A stretch of DNA of 64,000 bases from Blepharisma stoltei (Eukaryota; Ciliophora; Heterotrichea; Heterotrichida; Blepharismidae): contig CAJZBQ010000043.1 in NCBI GenBank assembly GCA_914767885.1, positions 558,001 to 622,000 of the forward strand. The letters run 5' to 3'. The notes under the pieces were generated by a model. The model made no database searches. It had not been told where the DNA came from and worked only from the letters and a program-made list of their open reading frames with translations. Shown here one piece after another: positions 41,417 through 52,050 of the stretch; the first letter of the stretch is position 1; every line of letters begins with the position of its first letter. A program made the position numbers and the translations under genes.

Positions 41417-41956
41417 GAGAATATTTGGTGATATAAAATATTAATTCTAATAAAATTTCTATAAATAAATATTTTGGTGATTAGTTTTAGTATTGAATAA
41501 ATCAATATTTTAAAAATGCTTAAATCTGCAAAGAGAAATATGGAATATATGACGAATTAACAACAAATATGATACAAATTTAGAGAAACTGATAAAAGCG
41601 CTTTAGTTTTAAATAAACCTCGATTATTCAATTTGTGATTGCCTTTAATATTAAAGCCCAAAAATAGCTTTTAGCATTGGAGACTAAAATATCCTATTTC
41701 GTTCACCTAAATCCATTATAAAATGAGCTCCTCTTCCTTAAATCTCTCAATCCTGCCAAACTCACTCAAATTCTCCAAGCAGCTTTGCTTTTATATGATC
41801 ATACTTTTAATTTAATCCCCTAATTACTTCTCCTTTATTAATTTCCTGCTTAAAAATATTTTTATTTCAAAATTAAGCTCAAATAATTATTAGACTAATT
41901 GTTGTTGAAAATATATATGGCTATAAGTCCTATTATCTGACGACCATTATAATAAA
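41417..41956. other. Intergenic stretch
   Basis: 540 bp of AT-rich DNA upstream of the secreted repeat protein; nothing recognised. It likely contains a strong promoter, given the codon bias of the gene that follows. Confidence 0.5.
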
Positions 41957-43765
41957 ATGGTAAAGCAGTTTGCACTTTTATTCGTTGGATTGCTCTCAGT
42001 AGGCCTAGCAATGCCTCAAGATGTCCTTCCAAACTTGCAGTCAACCAACTACGATGCCAATATTGCCTTCATCCAAGGCTTCATGACCGGCTACGCAGGC
42101 ACAGGCAGCGTTCCAGCTACCTGTTTCGATGCTACTGTTATCAACACCCTCAACGCTGACTTAGGATCATTCATGCTCTCTATGGCAGGCGGAAGCTTAT
42201 CAAAAGCCATCGCCTCACTCGAGACCTTTGCTAAAGACCTCATTACAGCCCAACTCCAATGTGGCCTCCAGATTGTTCCACAAAGCTTCGAAAAAGACAT
42301 CCAAAGTGAAGGAGCTTTTTACCTTTTGGTCAACTTGATCCACAATGCTAACTCCCCCCCCCCCCCCTCCGTGAGCGAACAAAACCATTAGAAAAATCGC
42401 CATTTTTTGACCAAAAACCCACCCTCCGTGAGTGAACAAAAATTTTTTTTAATAGAAAAATTTTAATGGAAAAAAAATTTTGATATATAAGTGATAATTA
42501 GTATAATGAAATCTAGAGCTAATTCTGTTTAATTTTAAACAAATTGCGCGTTTTTAAAACATAAATTTTGCAAATTAAATTAATATTTGCTTCCCAATTT
42601 TTGCAAATTAGGATTTTTTTAAATTTCGAAAAAAATATTTTTTTTATAAAATTTATATATAAATTTTTTTAAAAAAAAAAAATTAACCCCCCTCCGTGAG
42701 CGAACAAAATTTTTTTGTTCGCTCACGGAGGGGGGGGGGAGTAAGAGCATTCAAAGCTCTTACTATGAGACAATCACTTACTTCCAACAACAACAATGGA
42801 ACCAAGCCGGACAAAGCCTCGGAGCACTCGCTAAACTTGTTGTTCCACCAACCCCATCCAAGCTTGTTGGAGCTCCAAAATCCTCTCTAAGCGACTGGTC
42901 TAACTTCGCTGCAGGATTACTCAATGGACTTGAAGGTTCAACCGCCACCCCTGGAAAATGCTACCAAGCCTTCTCAACAGTTGGCCAACAGTTACCTACA
43001 GTCATTGCAGCATTCGAAAAGGTAGAGACTGAAGGAATTGCTTACGTACTTGATTTCGCCAACGCAGTTAAAGCTTTCTTACCTTATGTAACCCCACTCA
43101 GCACCGACTGTGCCTGGAACACCCTTGAAGCCCAAATCGCTGCTATTTTCAACGGCGGAATTAAATCTTTCGCTATGAGATACTACACAAACATCAAGAC
43201 TATTGATGCTGACCTCTCCAACGTCAGAGTTTGTGAAACCAACTTCAACGAATGTGGAAGATCTCTCGGAGAAGTCATGAGAATCCTTCTTAACTGGAGC
43301 TTGAACGCTGAAAAACTCCCTCACTTCGAAGCTACAAGCTACTCAGACTTAATGGTTTTCCTTGCTGGACTTACCAAAGGACTTGAAGGAGATGTTTCAA
43401 CAACAGGACCATGCTACCAAGCATTATTCGCTACCGGAACCAGCGCTAATACCATTATTGCTGAAATTGAAAAACTCGCAGGTGGAGACCTTACAGTTGT
43501 ATCCCAGCTTATTGAGGATCTTAAAGCTTTCCTTCCTCAAGCTCAATCAATTGATGGAGTCTGCCCATTCAAGACTCTCTTCGAAGCTGTTGATGCTGTA
43601 TTTAAACCAGATGGCTTCAAGCCATTCTTTGCCAGATACTACAAATACATAAAGACTGTTAACGCTGATCTTTATAATGTAGTTAACTGCTCTGCTGACT
43701 ATAGTCTCTGTGGACAAAGCCTTGGAAACGCAATTGACCTTCTTTTTAACTGGGCCCTTAACTAA
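41957..43765 (+). CDS. Secreted internally repeated protein, interrupted by a MITE-IES
   Basis: A signal peptide (MVKQFALLFVGLLSVGLAMP) is followed by about 450 residues, after removing 393 bp at 42352-42744 (joins LIHNA to KSIQSSYYE; 471 aa in total). The protein is built of related units: LLNGLEGSTATPGKCYQAF / LTKGLEGDVSTTGPCYQALF; MRYYTNIKTIDADLSN / ARYYKYIKTVNADLYN; CGRSLGEVMRILLNWSLN / CGQSLGNAIDLLFNWALN. Cys are conserved between units, so disulfides are likely. Codon use is less AT-rich than neighbours, suggesting high expression. No family is recognised; a secreted, cortical-granule or matrix protein is possible. Confidence 0.8.
42349..42744 (-). mobile_element. MITE-type IES in the secreted-protein gene
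   Basis: Flanks TAA at 42349-42351 and 42742-42744; excised length 393 bp. Near identical to the 37618 copy in the same orientation. Removal turns GCTAACTCC... into GCT AAG AGC in frame. Confidence 0.95.
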
Positions 43766-43889
43766 GATAGTCTTATTATAAAATTATTTTCTTTACAAAA
43801 TTAATTATGCTGAGAAATAAAATTTGCCTAAATTGATACATATTTCTCTAGGCAAAATATCAGATTTTTTAATAATTTTAAATTTAACA

Positions 43890-44873
43890 ATGCTAGATCA
43901 CTTTTCAAAAGCTGAAGCTTACTATGTAAAGTTCTCCTGGGTTCGTAAATGCTACTACTATAAAATATTCCATCTTGCTGTTCAATTATTATATTTACTC
44001 GTTATTGGAGCGACTGCAATTGCAAACCCCGGGGATTGTTCATCACCAATTCAAGTCTTTTTAGAAGGATTATTCGGCCTTTACATTTCTGGAGTCATTA
44101 TCAATTCAGTAGTAGGTGGAACAAGGCTATGCAAAGCATATATGGGAAATGGGATGCACAGACTCCGTTTTGAAGGTGTCACATTAGGAATTGACACTTG
44201 TTATTATCCAGTATATTTTGCGTTTACTTTATTTGAAGTTGCATGATATTTATTAGGAAGCGTATGGTATTTCCAAGACAATGATTGCAATAGTGAATAT
44301 TCTGTAGGCGCAGGAATCACTGTCACAATTTTGATTTTATGGTACATTTTTATCATTTGTTTGATAACCTCGTGTGTTTGGTTTAATTGGTACATACATC
44401 ATGTAGATATGCCAAGAATACAAAATCCGAAAGAAAATGAGGTAAAATTTGAGTACCCGAATGTTGATAAGAGACCTTATCCAGAGCCGAGTCCAATGAA
44501 AAGTGTATATAAAAATACAGAAGATAGGACTTATCCTCAAACTCCAGCAAAAAATATAGAGGAAGAAAGGCAAAGGTATGAGAGAGATCCTGATGAAAGC
44601 TATAGGGATGATAAAGATGTATATGGAGATGTGCAAGGAGGGGTAAAGTTATATGTGAAAAAGCCTGGAGTCATTTTTGAAGAAGATCCTAGGGTGTCTC
44701 AGGGATCTAATAATCAAAGACAAAAAGAAATTTATGAAGAAGATCCAGGACAGCAAGCTTATAATCAAAGACGGTTACCAAGGGCGAATTTTAGAGAAAA
44801 TCCTTCAAGAGTAGAAGAACAGAATAACCAAAGGGAGTTGGAAATGAGAAAGTTTCCTCCGAATTATAACTAA
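43890..44873 (+). CDS. Four-pass membrane protein with charged C-terminal tail
   Basis: From MLDHFSKAEAYYVKFSW (327 aa). Four hydrophobic segments: FHLAVQLLYLLVIGATAI, LFGLYISGVIINSVVG, YFAFTLFEVAWYLLGSVWY (Trp from TGA at 44247) and VTILILWYIFIICLITSCVW. The cytosolic tail of about 150 residues is Pro, Arg and Glu rich with repeated short motifs (YEEDPG, FEEDPRVSQ, RERDPDES-like). The upstream ATG at 43824 adds 22 residues but is less likely. The fold resembles small 4-TM families (MARVEL/claudin style), but I cannot assign one. Confidence 0.7.
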
Positions 44874-45222
44874 TTAATTGGTGAGTGAGTTTATAAAGTA
44901 AAAAGCATTTATACGCTATATAAAAATAAAACTAGCTTCTCAAACTGGCCATCATATATATTAAAATAGTCTGCCAGCTTAAGGTTTTTTCCTAATAGAA
45001 CTAAATGAATTTTTCTGAACTAATCTACACTTACTGAGCATCATTTTGCATCTCCAGAAGTGCGAGCTTACGCTGCATACCCCAAATAATTGTATGTGGG
45101 TTTAAGATAAGAGTCTGGTAATTTCAGAACTACAAAACCATCAGGGCTTTCTGCCAAATGGGTTTCTGCATACCCTAGGTTAGGTCAGCCTTGCAGTATC
45201 AAAAATATTCATAAAAACTAAT
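44874..45222. other. Convergent intergenic stretch with a GC-richer island (about 44990-45200)
   Basis: The island reads CATCTCCAGAAGTGCGAGC ... GGTTTCTGCATACCCTAGG and contains CTGCATACCC twice (45076 and 45166). It may be an RNA gene or retroelement remnant. No tail or target duplication is visible. Confidence 0.4.
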
Positions 45223-46044
45223 TTATTTTAAATCTTTACGAGAATTTATAGGTATCTGCTCTAAAACTGTTATTTTACCTAATTCGATTTCATATATATG
45301 AGCCCAATTTTTGCCAGTCACATATATCTTGCCATTATCATAAGCAATTCCATTCAATACTTCTCCTGCATTTCATGAGCTATATTCCCCATCTTGCTCT
45401 AGCCCAGTTAGATTTACCCACGAATTTATCTTCCCAGTAGAGGGATCAATTCTAATTATATAATGTGCATACCAAATATTCGCCCAAATTTCTCCATCAA
45501 CCCATTCAAGCTCATTAATTCTAGTTATTCGCTGACCTAGTGATGTAACCAAAATGGTCTTAATGATAGAATAATCTGCTGGATTCATGACATAAATTTT
45601 ATGTGATCCATCTGAAATGTATAAATAAGTGCCATCAGAGCAAATCCCCCAGCCTTCTTTTAGAGCAGCAGGATATTTAACAGTTTCAATCAAGTCAAAA
45701 GTGTTTATGTCATAAACCATCATTACATTTTCCTTTCATGTTAGCTGGAATAGCTTGTTATTCCATTCAGTTAAACCTTCACCGAAGTGCTTTTTATTGA
45801 GAGCTTTTGACTTAATTTTTGTATTATTAGTCAGATGAAGGTGCTGAAGCTCGCTTCTACCGTATAACCCAGTAGATTGATAAATTGAATTTCCTTTCAC
45901 TAAGAATCCTTGACTAGATAGCTATTACGTGAAATCTTGCTTAGAGTGTGGATATGTATTTACCACTCTGAAGTCATGAACTGCGACCTTTTCTTGAGCA
46001 TTTGTCAAAAAATAAGGTAAATATAAGAAGAATGAAAAAAACAT
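45223..46044 (-). CDS. Glutaminyl-peptide cyclotransferase (glutamine cyclotransferase family)
   Basis: A signal peptide (MFFSFFLYLPYFLTNAQ) precedes the family N-terminal block VVNTYPHSKQDFT|QGFLVKGNSIYQSTGLYGRS, which is restored by splicing a 15-nt intron (45914-45928). LKEGWGICSDGTYLYISDGS, ITRINELEWVDGEIWANIWY and YIIRIDPSTGKINSWVNL follow, with NGIAYDNGKIYVTGKNW near the C-terminus. TGA is Trp in LTWKENV and SSWNAGE. The enzyme forms N-terminal pyroglutamate on secreted peptides; a secreted or luminal location is expected. The domain is a beta-propeller. Length (about 268 aa) fits the family. Confidence 0.88.
45914..45928 (-). other. 15-nt intron (GTAATAGCTATCTAG)
   Basis: GTAA...CTAG, 15 nt, with stops if retained; splicing joins QDFT to QGFLVKG, matching the cyclotransferase family. 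Confidence 0.92.
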
Positions 46045-46233
46045 ATTTTTACAAAATTTTTAATTGAAATTAATATATATGCTTTCTAATCAATTTTTCC
46101 TATTATAGCTCTCCTCTCGCGTTTTTATAAATTTATTTTGAAGTTTTACATCAAATACCTCATGTTTGAAAATGAGTGGAAAATATAACCCCATTACCGC
46201 AAAATACCTTCTCCCAGTAATAACCTTAATTAA

Positions 46234-47499
46234 ATGGATGAAGAAAGCCCTGCAATCCTAGCCAAACTGGAGACAGCTTACCTTGAAGCAATGAACGAGC
46301 TTTCTGACATGTCAGGATGGGAGCCTATTCGAGACTGATCCGATCTCTTTACATTCCGTAAAAACACCGAATCTGGCCTCGACAAACTAAAAATCGAATC
46401 ATACATTGACAGGCCTCCTCAAAAAGTCTGTGACTATTTTTATGAAAATTTCAGCAAAGTTTACTGTGAACTTAATCCAGACGTTGTCGCTAAATTTGAA
46501 GTTCTAAAACATTTTTCAGACGGCACTGGGAGGGTGAAATATGACTTAATTAACGTCCCAGTCCCTGGGATTTCAAAAAGAGAAGCTGTATACTTCTGCA
46601 AGAAACTCCAGTTTGACGAAAACACATTTGGCTTTGTAGACACTTCTATAGATTATGAAGAAGTAAAAGCTGACGAAGGCTCTATAAGAGTAGATTTAAA
46701 ATATGGTCTTCACCTATTTGAGCCTCTTGCTGGAAACCCAGCAAAAACCCATTTATCATCCGTTTCTTATATACATAAAATGGCGTATGGCGACCGACCC
46801 ACCCTCTCAGTGGTGGTTACCCATGTATATCCGGGCATGGTTTTTGGAGCCAGGATTAGCCCAACAACATCTGGGACCTCGAAGCGAGAGGCCTAAGCGC
46901 GAGAGCCGCTGTTTTTGCGACCAGACCCATGGGCAGTTATTCGTGACTTCTTTTTGCCAGCAGCGCTCAGCCCAGTGAGTGCCCGAAATGAGGCAGGGTG
47001 AATTACCTGCCTAAGCTGCTTTAGTGGCTCGCCCCGAATGGCGAAAGCTGTTGAGTTCTTTCTCGGGATGACCGGAAAAGAGGGGAGGCGAGTTAGACAC
47101 CAAAACGGGGTCTCTCCAGTTGAAAAGGTGCCCTTCAATGGGCAGATCTGGCGGACGACGAAGCGGAGTTGGCGTAAACTTAGGCGACGATCCAAGTTGG
47201 AAATGGAGGTGGTCAGCAAAGCCGGTATGAGACGGCCCTTGACAATGCCTCTACCGAGAAACCGGGGGTTTCGGCCCGGGCTTGGTGAACGCTCTGCCAC
47301 CACACGGGAAACCGTGGCATGCGACCTCGGACGTAGTAGGGACCTCAAATACCCAGCGTAATCTTAATCTTAATCTTAATCATCCGTTTCTTTAGCTGAC
47401 CCTAAAGGAAGTATCCCAGCCTCAGTCATAAATTTAGGATTAGGCAAGAGATCAGATTTCTATCGAACTTTTATCGATATTCTCCTCAAAGATATTTAA
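46234..47499 (+). CDS. START-domain lipid-binding protein, interrupted by a SINE
   Basis: The sequence from MDEESPAILAKLETAYLEAM (DW in SGWEPIRDWSD uses TGA) through YIDRPPQKVCDYFYENF, KYDLINVPVPGISKREAVYF and GLHLFEPL matches a START domain. The frame then enters a SINE. Removing the SINE with one duplication (624 bp) continues with LADPKGSIPASVINLGLG... to the TAA at 47497-47499, giving 213 residues; that stretch is the conserved C-terminal START helix entry (xADxxGxIPxxxxN). START proteins bind sterols or phospholipids in the cytosol; the ligand is unknown. Convergent with RPA12, with 35 bp between stops. Confidence 0.88.
46755..47392 (+). mobile_element. SINE-like retroelement, family 2, in the START gene
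   Basis: The 610-bp element (46769-47378) lies between perfect copies of ATCATCCGTTTCTT. It starts ATATACATAAAATGGCGTATGG, has a GC-rich body with stable stems (CCGAGAAACCGGGGGTTTCGG, CACACGGGAAACCGTGG) and ends in (AATCTT)n. Two more copies lie at 48756-49363 and 60950-61568. TGGCGTATGGCG near the 5' end resembles a pol III A box. ORFs of up to 151 codons on its minus strand are broken in other copies. Confidence 0.9.
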
Positions 47500-47534
47500 G
47501 GCCAATTCTCTTATAAAAAACTTTTAGAAATGTC

Positions 47535-47852
47535 TTAATTTTGTACTGTTTTATATCCACACTTCGGGCACTCTAAAAACACCGTTTCTCCTTCATCAGC
47601 GCTCCTCATCTGTCGTGAAGTGTAATACATTTTCTGTGCCCCGCATTGCGAGCATTCTATATTCATTGTAGCTCGGGCTGCTTTGATGATTTCTTGATCC
47701 CATCCTCTTCTCCCAGGGTAATTTCTTTCAATTGTGATTTCTTTGTCTTTTAGCTCGTTTGCTGTGTTGCATCTGCCACATATAGGGATTTCGCCAAGTA
47801 GACTTTTGCACTCTGTGCAAAATTGTACAGGAGGTGAAAGCTCAGATGACAT
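47535..47852 (-). CDS. RPA12: RNA polymerase I subunit RPA12 (POLR1H)
   Basis: 105 residues with an N-terminal zinc ribbon (FCTECKSLL...ICGRC) and a C-terminal TFIIS-like ribbon (ECSQCGAQKMYYTSRQMRSA DEGETVFLECPKCGY). The RSADEGET loop holds the acidic pair needed for RNA cleavage. RPA12 supports proofreading and termination by Pol I in the nucleolus. Length is slightly short (usually 120-125 aa). Uninterrupted frame. Confidence 0.94.
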   Translation of the reverse strand: MSSELSPPVQFCTECKSLLGEIPICGRCNTANELKDKEITIERNYPGRRGWDQEIIKAARATMNIECSQCGAQKMYYTSRQMRSADEGETVFLECPKCGYKTVQN

Positions 47853-48018
47853 TTATGCTGTTTGGTTGTGTGAAGTGCCTATAGATAAAGCTATTATATA
47901 TAAAAACATTTACTTCACGAAAATCTCTAGGCTATTTATGGTAAAAGTGTATATAATTTAGCATAAATCATAAGAAATTTATATGATAGCAAATAGCTAG
48001 TCAAATTTATCGTAAAAT

Positions 48019-50399
48019 TTAATAATAAAGCTCAGCTACATTTTCTTCTTCTTCTTGATCCAAAACTGGCCACCACTTTGTGTAAACCCTTCTGAGCCCT
48101 CTGCAAGCTCCTTCCCACAGCTGAAAATCTAGATTGTAAATTTTCTTGCTCCCAAGCATCCTTATTGGTACGAGTAATTTCATTGGGTTTTTTATGATAA
48201 ATCGAAATTTGCTTTCATTGTCTTCTCGAAAATTTTCTGGAGTTATTTCATTATATTCTTCTCCACTCACTCCTCCATTAAGAGAATAGCAAAACAAGAA
48301 AATTATCCTTTTTAAAGCAAAAAAAATTATTACATAAAATATTTTTTATATATTAAATATATAGTCAATGATTTTTTTTATGAGATTTCCAAATATTTAA
48401 TGATATTTATCCTAAAAACACCAATTTTATAAAATAAATTAGATTTTTATTTAAAATATTTGTCATTGAAGGGAGAGCCAGGACATCTATTAGCTCGACT
48501 CTTCCTAAAAGGACCCCTGTCGGATATTTATCAGGAAATGAAGGCTTATCAGGGGCATTTCCATATAAATTTGTGTAGAAGCTTTCAACTGCAGCTATAT
48601 CTTCAGGTGTTGGCCTTCTAGCACTGGCATGAATCCATAATGGGCCTCTATAGTCAGTTGACCAATTTCTCCCTTCTACTCTTTTAAAGCCATATACCAA
48701 CAATGAAGCTCATGGCTGATGCATAGTCAAGCATTGCCTTTTATCTTGACCTTCCATATACATAAAATGGCGTATGGCGACCGACCCACCCTCCCAGTGG
48801 TGGTTACCCATGTATATCCGGGCATGGTTTTTGGAGCCAGGAATTAGCCCAACAACGTCCGGGACCTCGAAGCGAGAGGCCTAAGCGCGAGAACCGCTGT
48901 TTTTGCGACCCAGACCCATGGGCAGTTATTCGTGACTTCTTTTTGCCAGCAGCGCTCAGCCCAGTGAGTGCCCGAAATGAGACAGGGTGAATTACCTGCC
49001 TAAGCTGCTTTAGTGGCTCGCCCCGAATGGCGAAAGCTGTTGAGTTCTTTCTCGGGATGACCGGAAAAGAGGGGAGGCGAGTTAGACATCGAGACGGGGG
49101 TCTCTCCAGTTGAAAAGGTGCCCTTCAATGGGCAGATCTGGCGGACGACGAAGCGGAGTTGGCGTAAACTTAGGCGACGATCCAAGTTGGAAATGGAGGT
49201 GGTCAGCAAAGCCGGTATAAGACGGCCCTTGACAATACCTCTACCGAGAAACCGGGGGTTTCGGCCCGGGCTTGGTGAACGCTCTGCCACCACACGGGGA
49301 AACCGTGGCATGCGACCTCGGACGTAGTAGGGACCTTAAATACCCAGCGTAATCTTAATCTTAATCTTGACCTTTCCGTAAATATCATCGGATCATGGAT
49401 TTTTGGCTTCTCGACCTTTGCAGCCAGCTCTGCAAAAGGATCTTCATTCTGCACAACCGAAAAAGCTTCTTTTTTTGGTTTTTCTTTGACAGGCTCGTTT
49501 TTCAGTTTACTCATAACTTGTTCATACACAACCCTAACTTTATCATCCAAATCTGTACTTGCATGGAGCCTTTTAGAAGCCTCAATAAAAAATTTCCCAG
49601 CTTTTTCTTTTTGTTGAACCTTATCTTTTTCTACAACCTTTTTAGAGCGAATATCAGCGTCCACTGTTGCATTAGCTAAATCGACGGTAACGTGCATGGT
49701 TCGGTTTGCTGATTCTGCTCTTTCTTTTTGTTCTTTTTCCATTTTTAAAGCAGCTTCTCTGTCTTCTGGAGAAAACCAGGCATTGTTGGCGATGTCAAAT
49801 CAATCTGTGTGGTCATCTATTACTGCTAAGCGCTCATCTGTGTTCTGGTCGAAGGCTAGAAGCTTTTCTTTATGCTGGATAGCTTGGATATAAGATTTTT
49901 CGTCAGGAAGGGTTTGTGGGACTTCTCCTTTAGGCACTACCATATGACCACAATACATGCAAGGGCCTCTCCCTTCTATTGCGCAAACTATTTTTCCACA
50001 AGCTAAACAGTTTCCTATGAGTTCATGTGTAGTTGCCATACAGTAGCACAACCTTTTAGAAACAAAAGCAGGGCCGTTCAGTTCTTTTTGCAGCCTTTCC
50101 ATATTAGGCTTATTCATCTCGATCTTGACTGGCTTCTTTTTCTTGATTTTCTTTTGAATTGCAAATCTTTTTTCAATAAAACTGTCAATAAAGTCCAATT
50201 TTCTAGCTCTCAAAAGTAAGGAAGACTGAGATGTGTCGTCGTCTTCAACCCCAAGCATTGATGATAATTCTGCTCTGACCTGATCTGGCTCTTGGATAGT
50301 TAAAATGTAATTTGCCATCTCAGTGATCATTTGTGGATCGTTAAGAGATCTTAATAGATCAGACATGTGACTGAGAGCCCAGGTCTTGATCTCTTCCAT
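48019..50399 (-). CDS. TRIP4: TRIP4/ASC-1 transcription coactivator, interrupted by a SINE and an IES
   Basis: The N-terminal helical region is followed by the C2HC5 zinc finger (CYCMATTHELIGNCLACGKI, then CAIEGRGPCMYCG) and, after the SINE, the ASCH domain: LTMHQPWASLLVYGFKRVEG, GPLWIHASARRPTPEDI, PTGVLLGRVELIDVL. A second insertion (about 178 bp, near 48280-48457) splits the ASCH domain before FRFIIKNPMKLLVPIRMLG and AELYY. TGA codes Trp in the conserved QPW motif and near 49799. With both removed the frame is about 526 residues. TRIP4 is part of the ASC-1 complex, acting in transcription and rescue of collided ribosomes. Confidence 0.9.
48280..48457. other. Candidate IES (178 bp) in the TRIP4 ASCH domain
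   Basis: Extremely AT-rich with stops in the gene frame. The TA pair at 48458-48457 and 48280-48279 on the gene strand keeps frame and joins PSMTN to NGGVSGEEY; other TA pairs are also possible. Confidence 0.55.
48743..49377 (+). mobile_element. SINE-like retroelement, family 2, in the TRIP4 gene
   Basis: The 608-bp element (48756-49363) is near identical to 46769-47378. Target duplication: ATCTTGACCTTCC on the left and ATCTTGACCTTTCC on the right, differing by one T. The gene frame is restored only if the left version is kept (622 bp removed). Confidence 0.88.
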
Positions 50400-50472
50400 A
50401 ATATTATTATGCTTTTAGGCATTTCCTAATCCTTTTTAGTTGTAAATATTAGTTTTCTTAGATTAAGACTAT

Positions 50473-51971
50473 TTATGAAGAAATCTTCTCGAGAACTAAC
50501 AAATGATATTGTGGCCAATGATTAACATCAGCTGTATCAACAAAGTCTGACATCTCTTTGATAAATAATTCATATATTGCATTCCTTTCTTCATCACTCC
50601 TATTGACTGCTTTCTGTATAACTCCTTTTAATAAATAAAATGGCATTCGGTTCGAGAGAGAAATTGGCTCTGCCAATTTTCTCTCCCTCATGGAATTTTA
50701 TTTATGGGGTTGGGTTTTCTCTCGAGAACTTCTGCACAGCAACAGCCGTTTAACTTTGGAGATAACCAAAGGTACGGCTCCTCAGTGCACTCAAGATTTC
50801 GGAGTTTTACCTCCCAGCACATCCCCACGGGAGGATGACCCTTAGGCGGAACACGCGCAGGAGCTGAGTCTGGACGAGCGACGGCAACGCGCCGGTGAGA
50901 TGTGCGGCGATTTATCTGGCGATTAGCCTCATAGAAGGCTTGGGTGTGGGCTGACCACATATTCCAAGATGGCTTGGTGACGTCACTAGTTGTCGCTTTG
51001 ACCCTTTTTCATTAAGGGGTGTGGGCACTAGACACCTTAAAAACTAAGTAAGTAAGTAAGTAAGTAAGTATAACTCCTTTTAAAGAAGCTGCTGCAAGTC
51101 TCTTAAGCCCATTAACATAATTAGCTTTTTCTTCATCTGGAAGATTATCAATACCAGGAATCCTGCTTTCTCCTACTTGTGTAAATAAAATAGCTCTATA
51201 CAAGTCAGAGATTTCATTAATGGCATTTTGGACTTCTTCAATAGTTCTTCCATACATAGGGATCGTTATGTTTTTCTTTTCTTCTTCAGTAATATACCCT
51301 TTGTTAAACGAATTTTCTGTAGTAGCATTAATGATAGTAGTTGATGCAGCTGTTGATATAGACTCGGTTAAAAATTGTATAACTAATCTTCCTGAGCTAA
51401 CTAATTCTTTGTGTCTTTGGCGCAGGAGTGTGACTAAATCATTATGTGCCACTTTTGATACTAAAGCTTTGAACTCAGGGTTGTTTGAGCAGGAAGGCAC
51501 ACAATTGTCTGGAGCACTAATAGGCTGGGATAGCCAGTGAAGAGCTGCAGATGAAAGCCCAATATGAACTGAGTTATTTGGCAAAATTTGGTCATAAAAT
51601 GATCGTCCTATTGCTGAAAAATAGACATTTGGAAGTTTGATATATGAGTCTTCAAACTCCAAAATTGTTTTAAAAGTCTTCACCCAATTGTTGTCTGGCA
51701 AGTCATTGTGAAAAACAAGAATAGGGCTGCTTGAAGTTTCTCTAAATTTTGAAAGAGTTTGTCTTAAAAATACCATTGAGTTATAGCCCTCAGATGATCC
51801 ATAATCCGCAATGACAATTTGTTCATTATTTAGGGTGCTAATATGGTTAAGGCACTCAATAAAAGTATCTGATGCTTTTAATAGCTGAAGTCTTTGATGA
51901 AGTGATCCTTCATTATATCCATGAAGAGCAAATCCTCCTGTTGACATATTTTTGATAAGATGTTTTAACAT
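50473..51971 (-). CDS. SABATH-type SAM-dependent carboxyl methyltransferase, interrupted by a SINE
   Basis: Removing the SINE with one duplication (452 bp) joins AAASLKGVI to QKAVNRSDEE and gives 348 residues. Family signatures: SAM-binding IADYGSSEGYNSM, the acceptor-side HNDLPDNNW, GLSSAALHWLS (SSxSLHWLS motif), a C-terminal cap domain and WPQYHLLVLEK at the end. SABATH enzymes methylate carboxyl groups of small acids (salicylate, jasmonate and others in plants), and homologues occur in protists; the substrate here is unknown. The 452-bp insertion changes the frame, so the uninterrupted genomic frame could not give a full enzyme. Confidence 0.88.
50617..51083 (+). mobile_element. SINE-like retroelement, family 1, in the methyltransferase gene
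   Basis: The 437-bp element (50632-51068) lies between perfect 15-bp copies of TATAACTCCTTTTAA (50617-50631, 51069-51083). It is near identical to the 8245-8675 copy and ends in a longer (TAAG)n tail of about seven units. Confidence 0.92.
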
Positions 51972-52050
51972 AAAAATTTATGGAGAATATTTTTATTATT
52001 GGGCAAATAATTTAATAATAATTTTTGTAAATAAATCTAATTTTGATTAT

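Noticed and set aside
46893-47348. 151-codon minus-strand ORF (and similar ones at 49000, 61304) in SINE family 2
   Set aside because: The three copies break the frame at different points, both strands are open because of GC content, and the element has SINE hallmarks; treated as non-coding.
47340-47380. CRISPR-like short direct repeats (AATCTT)n and (TAAG)n at 51040
   Set aside because: No spacers, eukaryotic gene context; these are retroelement 3' tails.
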